DNA of 7,093 bases from Clostridia bacterium (lineage in GTDB: Bacteria > Bacillota > Clostridia > Oscillospirales > Butyricicoccaceae), in assembly GCA_017407765.1 (NCBI GenBank), contig JAFQVZ010000343.1, forward strand, positions 1 through 7,093. Direction: 5' to 3'. The position numbers and the translations under genes are program-made. Positions 1 through 4,682 of the stretch are shown one piece after another. The notes under the pieces are model-generated. The model was not told where the DNA came from, did no database searches, and worked only from the letters and a program-made list of their open reading frames with translations. How positions within the stretch are numbered: the stretch's first letter is position 1; each line of letters begins with the position of its first letter.

Positions 1-17
1 AGTTTCAAGGGCTTTTA

Positions 18-94
18 TGGTGGACGATACAGGACTCGAACCTGTGACCCCCTGCACGTCAAGCAGGTGCTCTAGCCAACTGAGCTAATCGTCC
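18..94 (-). tRNA. tRNA-Val (anticodon GAC), copy 1
   Basis: On the minus strand this folds as a complete cloverleaf: 7-bp acceptor stem GGACGAT/ATCGTCC, D stem GCTC/GAGC, anticodon stem CCTGC/GCAGG around the loop TTGACGT, a 5-nt variable region, T stem ACAGG/CCTGT with loop TTCGAGT, discriminator A, and an encoded CCA tail. The anticodon at positions 34-36 is GAC, which reads valine GUC/GUU codons. The gene is identical over all 77 nt to the second copy at 3303-3379. It has its own consensus promoter just upstream. Its terminator lies mostly outside the window: only the first bases after CCA are present, and they begin with an AAAAGCCC stretch that could start a hairpin. Confidence 0.97.
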
Positions 95-97
95 ATT

Positions 98-116
98 TTG
101 CCGATCTTTCGGTCAA
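98..116 (-). other. leader hairpin in front of tRNA-Val copy 1
   Basis: The short leader between the predicted transcription start (about 118) and the mature tRNA 5' end can fold into a stem CCGA/TCGG (101-104 with 109-112) with a 4-nt loop. It is extended by TTG/CAA with one bulged base. The matching hairpin before copy 2 keeps the stem through a paired C-G to U-A change. Its role is unknown; it could influence leader stability or RNase P processing. The fold was read by eye. Confidence 0.5.
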
Positions 117-124
117 CATCAGCT

Positions 125-153
125 ATTATACACAGTTGCCACCATTTTGTCAA
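125..153 (-). promoter_or_regulatory. sigma-A promoter of tRNA-Val copy 1
   Basis: The minus strand has a perfect TTGACA -35 box (148-153) and a perfect TATAAT -10 box (125-130) separated by exactly 17 bp. An A/T-rich tract that could act as an UP element lies further upstream. This is the expected strength for a stable-RNA gene. The same arrangement occurs before copy 2. Confidence 0.93.
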
Positions 154-179
154 CATCTTTTTCAAAAATCTTATTCACC

Positions 180-211
180 TCAAAGAGGGGCCCCGAGCGG
201 GCCCCTCTTGA
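180..211 (-). terminator. intrinsic terminator of the vWA-MoxR operon
   Basis: A perfect 11-bp GC-rich stem (183-193 with 199-209, loop CGAGC) begins about 10 nt after the MoxR stop codon. The T-tract on the minus strand is poor, with only TTT before GAGG. On the plus strand a broken T-run (ATATTTTTC) follows the hairpin. The site probably ends the operon, but release may be incomplete, and some read-through toward tRNA-Val copy 1 is possible. It could also block transcription coming from the other side. Confidence 0.7.
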
Positions 212-219
212 TATTTTTC

Positions 220-1731
220 TTAAAGATCGAGCAGCTCGAGATCGGTGAGGATCTCCTTCTGGCGTTCAAAGAAGAGCAGCTGCTTGTTATGTTTGAAATA
301 TGCATCACTGCCATATCGGCTGATGAAGCGGGATGTATGCGAGTTTGCCGTAAGATCGGTGACAAGGATAAGGAGCTCGTTGCCCTCACCGAATGCCTTT
401 TCGCAGAAGGCGAAAACATTCTCAAGCCACTTTCCGGCCTGCTTTGCCTTCTTTTTAAGCTCTTTTGTACGCTTGTCAAAGTCCTCTTTGATAAGCTTGA
501 AGGCGCTTTCGGGGCCGAGGTTCGCCTTATTCATCACAGCCGCGCGCTGTTCTTCAAGTGCGGCAATACAGAGGCGCGACGCGCGGATGTCGTCTTCCGA
601 GATCGAGCCTGCTGTTTTGGCTGCCTCAAGGCGTTCATTTTTATATCCCGCCTGTTCGGCAAGGAGCTCGGCACAGCCGGCTCTGCCGCTCATCAGCGCT
701 GTTCTGACCTGCACAAGCGCCTTCATGTATTCATCCATCATCTTCTCGGTGATGCCGATATCCTTCATCTCATTTGACACGGCATCGATAAGCATGCTGA
801 TGAGAGCAAGTCGCTCGTCTAACTTGGCGCTGATGGCGCGGCCAACCACCGAGTCGCGTGCCGTTCCGTCCAGGATGCTTTCGATCTGATAGTCGGCCTT
901 ATATTTGTTAAAAAGGTCGTAATACACCGCGAACTCTTTTGCGATCTTGCTGTTCTGAACATACTGGGCCACCAGCTTCTGATCGACCTTTATTCCCTTA
1001 CGCTCGTAAAGATGGATCATATCGGAAAGGTCGCTCCATCCGCGGGCTGTGACAAAGCTTTTGCCGTCCACGGTCGTTTCAATGCGGTAGAAATCGCCCT
1101 TTCTGATCTCGAGATATGTTATGACCGAAGGATGGATGCCCTTTTTGAAGGCATATTCCTTCCATGTCTCAAAATCAGGCTCCACATCGATGCGTTTGAG
1201 ACGGTCCCATGTAACAACGTCGAACTCGTGGACCGAATTGTTGTATTCGGGAGGGTTGCCGGCCGTTACCACTACCCAGCCTTCGGGCACGCGATGGCGG
1301 CCGAACACCTTGTACTGCAGAAACTGGAGCATAACGGGGGCAAGGGTCTCGGAAACGCAGTTGATCTCATCAAGGAAGAGGATACCCTCCTTCATGCCGG
1401 TCTCCTCCATCATGTCATAGACCGATGCAATGATCTCACTCATGGTGTATTCCGAAACATCATACTCTTTTCCGCCATAGGTCTTGTGGCTGATAAAGGG
1501 CAGGCCGATAGCACTCTGGCGGGTGTGATGGGTCATGGAGTAGGAAATGAGGGCAACTCCCTTTTCGGCTGCCACCTGCTCCATAATGGCTGTCTTGCCG
1601 ATGCCGGGAGGGCCCATCATGAAGATGGGACGCTGACGTTCGACAGGGATGATGTATGTGCCGAGGTCGTCCTTTTCAAAATAGGCGTCCATGGCATTGG
1701 TGATCTGAGTCTTGGCTTCTTTGATATTCAT
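220..1731 (-). CDS. MoxR-family AAA+ ATPase
   Basis: 503-residue cytoplasmic AAA+ ATPase of the MoxR type, a chaperone-like remodelling enzyme that usually acts with a vWA-domain partner. Seen in the sequence: Walker A GPPGIGKT at residues 40-47; Walker B with LFLDE at 118-122; sensor-1 Asn159 in TAGNPPEYN; a conserved WDRLKR segment at 175-180 where arginine-finger residues lie; and a sensor-2-like TARGW at 228-232. Beyond about residue 270 the protein is helical and charged, with a lysine-rich stretch near 430-445 that may form a coiled coil. This tail is longer than in minimal MoxR proteins of roughly 320 residues. The ATG start has AGGAGG 8 nt upstream, and the gene lies 18 bp behind the vWA gene, so the two are cotranscribed and probably translated together. 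The family call is secure. The substrate is not identifiable from sequence. Confidence 0.93.
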   Translation of the reverse strand: MNIKEAKTQITNAMDAYFEKDDLGTYIIPVERQRPIFMMGPPGIGKTAIMEQVAAEKGVALISYSMTHHTRQSAIGLPFISHKTYGGKEYDVSEYTMSEIIASVYDMMEETGMKEGILFLDEINCVSETLAPVMLQFLQYKVFGRHRVPEGWVVVTAGNPPEYNNSVHEFDVVTWDRLKRIDVEPDFETWKEYAFKKGIHPSVITYLEIRKGDFYRIETTVDGKSFVTARGWSDLSDMIHLYERKGIKVDQKLVAQYVQNSKIAKEFAVYYDLFNKYKADYQIESILDGTARDSVVGRAISAKLDERLALISMLIDAVSNEMKDIGITEKMMDEYMKALVQVRTALMSGRAGCAELLAEQAGYKNERLEAAKTAGSISEDDIRASRLCIAALEEQRAAVMNKANLGPESAFKLIKEDFDKRTKELKKKAKQAGKWLENVFAFCEKAFGEGNELLILVTDLTANSHTSRFISRYGSDAYFKHNKQLLFFERQKEILTDLELLDL

Positions 1732-1749
1732 TATCTTATCCTCCTGTTA

Positions 1750-3120
1750 TCATATTTCGTCCGGCTGGAGCACCAGCTTTATTGCCCAGGGCGGAACATC
1801 GGGGTTATTGTATTCATCATCAATATAAACAAAGGCTGTTTCATAGGGCGGATTCTTTCCCGGAAAGACGCCGTGTCCGTCGGTGAAATAAATAAGGCCT
1901 TTAAGGTTGCTGAACGAGCCGTTTTTAATAAGTCCGTCCACATATCTGAACACAGGCCTGAAATCGGTTCCGCCAAAACCGCGCAGCTTCATTTTCGAAA
2001 TATACTCATCAAACTCTTCCATGCAGGTTATCCTGACCGCTTCCTGTATCTTTGCATCACACTGGATGATGACGATATTCACCTTCGAAAAAAAGTTTTC
2101 GGTGGATTTAAGTATGTTGTAGGTCTTCTGAACAAAGCGCTGGACCAGCTCGCCCGACACCGAACCCGATGTATCGATGGCGATGACAAACTCCCTTATT
2201 TTCTTGACCTCTTTATACTCAAGAGGTTCTATGAGAGGCATCTTTTCGTAAAGCCTGAGGCCGTAGGTGTAGAAAATATAATCGAACTCGTCGTCGTTGA
2301 CCTTCATCACCTCGCCTCTTACGGCGAACTTTTTAAGAAAAGCAGTATAGTCATATCTTTCGCGGCTGAGGGCTGTAAGATTCTGAGTCAGGCTTCCTGC
2401 CTTATCACCTCTGCCCTTGCCGAAGGCCTCAAGCTCGGTCTGCATACGCCCGGCAATTTCCTTCCACATCTGCTGGAGTTCTTTGTCGCTGATATAATCC
2501 ATGCCGCCCGAACCGTTCTGTTTGCTTTCGTATTTTCCGCCCGCTCCGCCGGGACTGTCGTTATCGCCTCCCGCTCCGCCTTCCTTATACCATTTCGAAT
2601 GGTCATCGGTCATAAATGCAGCTTTGATGCTCTTGATTTTCTCTTCCGGGAGCCTTTTATCGCTGATAAAACGATAGATCTTTTCTGCCGTGAGGAACTT
2701 TATATTATCTTTAAAATACTCAAGCCACTCATGCTGGCTGCCGTGCCTTTTTGAAAGAGTGCATTTAAGGGCAAGATCATGAATAACGGCTTCTACCGCG
2801 ATATCGCAGGCTATATCCCATTTTTCACGGTCAATGGAAGGCGACACAAAAGGATGGCTGAACACACAGTGCATTACCATGTGCAGATAACTGCGTGCCA
2901 CCTCAGCCTGATCGTCGCGGAAAGCCTTAAGCACCTGGCCTGCGCCGTACCAGAGCTTTTTGCCGTCGGTTTCATATCCTCCGTCATGCTGCTCAGGCTC
3001 AAGGCTGCTCACCGCCACATCAAGAAATCTCAGGCTGAGCAGAAGGTTGTTTCTGGCCAGGGTGAGGACATCTTCCGCAAGCTTTTCCATACGCTCGGTT
3101 TTATTATCGTTTTTTTCCAC
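1750..3120 (-). CDS. vWA-domain protein with N-terminal metallopeptidase-like domain (DUF2201-type)
   Basis: 456-residue partner of the MoxR ATPase. The C-terminal half (about 308-456) is a von Willebrand A domain with a complete metal-ion-dependent adhesion site: DTSGS at 316-320, Thr385 in GFGGTDF, and Asp414 in FTDG. The N-terminal 1-170 region resembles the putative metallopeptidase domain found with DUF2201-type vWA proteins: helices, then HMVMH at 80-84 with a further His89, then WDIACDIAVE at 101-110. The glutamate of a true HExxH zinc-protease site is Met81 here, so catalysis is doubtful. A glycine-rich linker (181-206) joins the halves. No signal peptide or membrane segment is seen, so it should be cytoplasmic. 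The GTG start is chosen because AGGAGG sits 6 nt upstream; the next Met is residue 11. It is first in the operon. The vWA call is firm; the N-terminal family name is from memory. Confidence 0.88.
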   Translation of the reverse strand: MEKNDNKTERMEKLAEDVLTLARNNLLLSLRFLDVAVSSLEPEQHDGGYETDGKKLWYGAGQVLKAFRDDQAEVARSYLHMVMHCVFSHPFVSPSIDREKWDIACDIAVEAVIHDLALKCTLSKRHGSQHEWLEYFKDNIKFLTAEKIYRFISDKRLPEEKIKSIKAAFMTDDHSKWYKEGGAGGDNDSPGGAGGKYESKQNGSGGMDYISDKELQQMWKEIAGRMQTELEAFGKGRGDKAGSLTQNLTALSRERYDYTAFLKKFAVRGEVMKVNDDEFDYIFYTYGLRLYEKMPLIEPLEYKEVKKIREFVIAIDTSGSVSGELVQRFVQKTYNILKSTENFFSKVNIVIIQCDAKIQEAVRITCMEEFDEYISKMKLRGFGGTDFRPVFRYVDGLIKNGSFSNLKGLIYFTDGHGVFPGKNPPYETAFVYIDDEYNNPDVPPWAIKLVLQPDEI

Positions 3121-3126
3121 AGTATT

Positions 3127-3132
3127 CCTCCT
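3127..3132 (-). promoter_or_regulatory. ribosome binding site deciding the GTG start of the vWA gene
   Basis: A perfect AGGAGG lies 6 nt before the GTG codon at 3120. This supports the GTG over the in-frame ATG ten codons downstream, which has no comparable site. Confidence 0.85.
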
Positions 3133-3149
3133 TTCAAGGCATTATTTTC

Positions 3150-3164
3150 CCATAATGTTTATGG
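3150..3164. repeat. 15-bp palindrome at the vWA-MoxR transcription start (possible operator)
   Basis: CCATAA-TGT-TTATGG is a perfect 6-bp inverted repeat with a 3-bp spacer. It lies 4 bp downstream of the predicted -10 box and spans the expected start point near 3162. That position suits a repressor operator. A second inverted repeat, CATTAT/ATAATG (3140-3145 with 3152-3157), overlaps it, so an RNA-level switch is also conceivable. No regulator is encoded in the window. Confidence 0.45.
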
Positions 3165-3168
3165 CAGT

Positions 3169-3198
3169 ATTATAAACCTACGGTTAAATGTGCCTCAA
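3169..3198 (-). promoter_or_regulatory. promoter of the vWA-MoxR operon
   Basis: The minus strand shows a perfect TATAAT -10 box (3169-3174) and a weaker TTGAGG -35 box (3193-3198), 18 bp apart. It lies 49 bp upstream of the GTG start and just downstream of two terminators, so the operon should be transcribed independently of the tRNA gene before it. Confidence 0.65.
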
Positions 3199-3227
3199 AA
3201 AGGATGTGGAGTTTCGGTGTCAGATAT

Positions 3228-3258
3228 AAAAAAACCTGTGCAGAAAGTTCTGCACAGG
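3228..3258 (-). terminator. second rho-independent terminator after tRNA-Val copy 2
   Basis: A near-perfect inverted repeat CCTGTGCAGA/TCTGCACAGG (10-bp stem, 4-nt loop, 3235-3258) is followed on the minus strand by seven Ts (3228-3234). It is a strong intrinsic terminator about 13 nt beyond the first one. Together they insulate the vWA promoter from tRNA transcription. Confidence 0.9.
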
Positions 3259-3270
3259 CTGTGAATATAA

Positions 3271-3299
3271 AACAAAAAGAGCCACCCAAAGGTGACTCT
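3271..3299 (-). terminator. rho-independent terminator of tRNA-Val copy 2
   Basis: On the minus strand a 9-bp stem AGAGTCACC/GGTGGCTCT (one G-U pair, loop TTTG) starts 3 nt after the tRNA CCA end. It is followed by TTTTTGTT. Confidence 0.92.
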
Positions 3300-3302
3300 T
3301 AG

Positions 3303-3379
3303 TGGTGGACGATACAGGACTCGAACCTGTGACCCCCTGCACGTCAAGCAGGTGCTCTAGCCAACTGAGCTAATCGTCC
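3303..3379 (-). tRNA. tRNA-Val (anticodon GAC), copy 2
   Basis: Identical over 77 nt to the gene at 18-94, including the encoded CCA: complete cloverleaf, anticodon loop TTGACGT, anticodon GAC. It is transcribed away from the DUF4438 gene, from its own consensus promoter, and ends in two consecutive terminators. Two identical valine isoacceptors 3,285 bp apart with near-identical upstream regions point to a duplicated tRNA unit. Confidence 0.97.
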
Positions 3380-3390
3380 ATTTGGTTTTC

Positions 3391-3407
3391 TGCTGACCTT
3401 TCAGTCA
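3391..3407 (-). other. leader hairpin in front of tRNA-Val copy 2
   Basis: Stem CTGA/TCAG (3393-3396 with 3401-3404), 4-nt loop, extended by TG/CA with one bulged base. It is the counterpart of the hairpin at 98-116. The second pair has changed from C-G to U-A in RNA sense while the fold is kept. Confidence 0.5.
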
Positions 3408-3416
3408 ACATTGGTT

Positions 3417-3445
3417 ATTATACATAGTTGCCGCCATTTTGTCAA
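3417..3445 (-). promoter_or_regulatory. sigma-A promoter of tRNA-Val copy 2
   Basis: Perfect TTGACA (3440-3445) and TATAAT (3417-3422) on the minus strand with a 17-bp spacer. Over the 52-bp block spanning leader and promoter it differs from the copy-1 promoter by six substitutions, all transitions, with both hexamers untouched. It is back to back with the plus-strand promoter of the DUF4438 gene. Confidence 0.93.
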
Positions 3446-3467
3446 CATCTTTTTTCAAAATATTTTT

Positions 3468-3496
3468 TTGCATTAACTGCTCTTCTATGGTACACT
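3468..3496 (+). promoter_or_regulatory. promoter of the DUF4438 gene
   Basis: TTGCAT (3468-3473), a 17-bp spacer, then TACACT (3491-3496) preceded by TGG, which forms an extended -10 element. The predicted start near 3503 gives a leader of about 30 nt containing AAAGGAG (3516-3522), 9 nt before the ATG. Confidence 0.75.
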
Positions 3497-3531
3497 AAAA
3501 GCATAATATTATAACAAAGGAGAAAAGCACT

Positions 3532-4386
3532 ATGATCAAAACAAATGAAAAAACTCTTCCTATCGTATCGGTACAGGGTCAGGTAGTCCACCCCTCCTTC
3601 TCTAAAAAAGGCAAGATGACCGTCGATGGCGACATCATCTTTATGCCCGGCACAGGCGGCGTTACCTATAATGCAAAGATCGGAGATATCTGCGTAGGCT
3701 GGACCGCCGACCATCTTGAACCCGGCGTAACCACCCGCAACCCCGTTGAGGCATATAACGATGCTTATGTATGCTATTCCTGCATCGGCAACGAGGCAAA
3801 GGTCGTTTCGGGCGATGCCAAGGGCCGCAAGGGCTTTGTCACCGGCAAGCACGGCGGCTGCGAACACCTTATGATCTATTTTGACGACGAGACCCTCGAG
3901 CTCCTCGCTCCCGACGACAAGATCCTCGTCAAGTCGCAGGGTCAGGGCATGGCTCTCACCGATTATCCCGAGATCATCCTGCGCAATCTCTCCCCCGCTC
4001 TGCTCCACGCAATGAATATCACCGAAAAGGACGGCAAGCTGCAGGTCGGCGTTGCCAAGATCGTTCCCGGCTGCATCATGGGCTCCGGACTTGGCTCGGG
4101 CAGCGCCAGCGGCGACTATGACATCACCCTCTTTGACGAAGGCATCACCAAGGAATACGGCCTTGACACGCTGCGTTTCGGCGACATCGTCTGCATCAAG
4201 GATGCCGACACACGTTACGGCAGAACATATCAGACCGGCGCCGTCACCATCGGCGTTGTCATCCACAGCGACTGCTATGCGGCAGGCCACGGCCCCGGTG
4301 TCACAACAATCATGTCCTGCAAGACCACACTGATCGAGCCGGTCATCGACGAAAAGGCAAACCTTGCCGACCTGCTCATCAAATAA
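3532..4386 (+). CDS. DUF4438 domain-containing protein
   Basis: 284-residue soluble protein that I recognise as the DUF4438 family, for which no function is established. Seen in the sequence: a conserved block GKHGGCEH at 105-112, a glycine-rich segment PGCIMGSGLG at 179-188, and the strongly conserved-looking HSDCYAAGHGPGVTT at 245-259. These blocks are rich in His, Asp, Cys and Gly. They could bind a metal or a small ligand, but that is inference. There is no signal peptide, membrane segment or nucleotide-binding motif. The ATG start has AAAGGAG 9 nt upstream and a well-placed extended -10 promoter. The strong preference for codons such as GGC, ATC and AAG resembles the ATPase downstream and suggests good expression. 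It is monocistronic: its own promoter is upstream, and the next gene has a separate promoter and riboswitch. No clear terminator follows it. Confidence 0.82.
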   Translation: MIKTNEKTLPIVSVQGQVVHPSFSKKGKMTVDGDIIFMPGTGGVTYNAKIGDICVGWTADHLEPGVTTRNPVEAYNDAYVCYSCIGNEAKVVSGDAKGRKGFVTGKHGGCEHLMIYFDDETLELLAPDDKILVKSQGQGMALTDYPEIILRNLSPALLHAMNITEKDGKLQVGVAKIVPGCIMGSGLGSGSASGDYDITLFDEGITKEYGLDTLRFGDIVCIKDADTRYGRTYQTGAVTIGVVIHSDCYAAGHGPGVTTIMSCKTTLIEPVIDEKANLADLLIK

Positions 4387-4446
4387 TTTGCTTTAAATAG
4401 CTAAAATAGCCGCTTTTTGTTGACACTTTTTTTACTATTTGTCCGA

Positions 4447-4476
4447 TTGACAGGTCTGAGCTGCATGTGATATCAT
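4447..4476 (+). promoter_or_regulatory. promoter of the riboswitch-ATPase unit
   Basis: Perfect TTGACA (4447-4452), an 18-bp spacer, and TATCAT (4471-4476) preceded by TGA, giving an extended -10. The expected start near 4483 places the aptamer at the very beginning of the transcript. A second TTGACA at 4420-4425 lacks a matching -10 box. Confidence 0.78.
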
Positions 4477-4495
4477 AATTTCACAGTTGAATATC

Positions 4496-4622
4496 CCCTC
4501 ATGAGGGAGTAGTTGGCACGCATATCCGCGTGTTTCAAGTCAACATCATAGCCTATCGGGCTTGGCTTGGATGAAATAACCAGACTCATGTATGATCCCG
4601 CGGTCATACATGAGTCTTTTTT
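4496..4622 (+). promoter_or_regulatory. yybP-ykoY (Mn2+) riboswitch with expression platform
   Basis: The leader shows the signature yybP-ykoY elements: GGGAGTAG (4505-4512), a P2 hairpin CACGC/GCGTG (4517-4521 with 4528-4532), the conserved TCAACATCA segment near 4540-4548, and a hairpin AGCC/GGCT (4550-4553 with 4559-4562) inside a stem CATC/GATG (4544-4547 with 4570-4573). P1 closes with CATGAG (4500-4505) against CTCATG (4585-4590). Members of this class sense Mn2+ and commonly control Mn exporters and P-type ATPases. The 3' strand of P1 is also part of the terminator 5' strand, so metal-stabilised P1 should prevent termination and turn the gene on. The class call is from motif recognition; the pairing was read by eye. 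Confidence 0.9.
4582..4622 (+). terminator. riboswitch-controlled intrinsic terminator
   Basis: A perfect 14-bp stem (4582-4595 with 4604-4617, loop TCCCGCGG) followed by TTTTTTG. Bases 4585-4590 are shared with the aptamer P1 stem, making the two structures mutually exclusive. The ATPase ribosome binding site lies about 48 nt further on, outside the hairpin, so control should be at transcription elongation, not translation initiation. Confidence 0.93.
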
Positions 4623-4682
4623 GTTTTCATCCATATTAATCTCAGTTCATTGTAAATAATATAATAAACAGGAGGAATTTCA

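Larger units (their letters stand above)
18..157. repeat. direct repeat copy 1 (tRNA-Val plus leader and promoter)
   Basis: The 77-bp tRNA gene is identical to the copy at 3303. The block 106-157 aligns without gaps to 3398-3449 with six transitions. Weaker A/T-rich similarity continues to about 169. The short piece just before the tRNA 5' end (95-100 against 3380-3392) differs in length. Confidence 0.9.
3303..3449. repeat. direct repeat copy 2 (tRNA-Val plus leader and promoter)
   Basis: Same unit as 18-157, in the same orientation. The two copies enclose the vWA-MoxR operon, so homologous recombination between them would delete or duplicate a 3,285-bp segment holding the operon and one tRNA gene. 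Confidence 0.9.

Noticed and set aside
18..94. Classic tRNA-targeted integrative element between the tRNA copies
   Set aside because: Both tRNA genes are complete with their own promoters, and no integrase, excisionase or truncated tRNA end is present between them.
136..889. Two plus-strand frames of about 213 codons (136-777 and 245-889)
   Set aside because: Both are antisense to the MoxR gene. The first starts inside the tRNA promoter and crosses the operon terminator. No supporting start signals or domains.
1012..2754. 580-codon plus-strand open frame
   Set aside because: It runs across parts of both the MoxR and vWA genes and their intergenic gap on the opposite strand. It has no ribosome binding site or recognisable domain. 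The minus-strand genes carry Walker and MIDAS motifs.
3442..4290. 282-codon minus-strand open frame opposite the DUF4438 gene
   Set aside because: It is a shadow of the plus-strand gene, which has a promoter, ribosome binding site and family motifs. The antisense frame also runs into the tRNA promoter region.
4395..4419. Possible terminator after the DUF4438 gene (GCTA-AAA-TAGC, then CTTTTTG)
   Set aside because: The stem is only 4 bp with a 3-nt loop, too weak to call. The doubled AAATAGC word here may be chance in A/T-rich DNA.
4420..4448. TTGACA at 4420-4425 as an alternative promoter for the ATPase unit
   Set aside because: No acceptable -10 box occurs 16-18 bp downstream. The TTGACA at 4447 has an extended -10 at the correct distance.
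4660..4665. TATAAT just before the ATPase ribosome binding site, as a riboswitch-independent promoter
   Set aside because: The position 17 bp upstream reads TAATCT, a poor -35 box, and the start point would fall at the ribosome binding site. It is likely chance in A/T-rich spacer.
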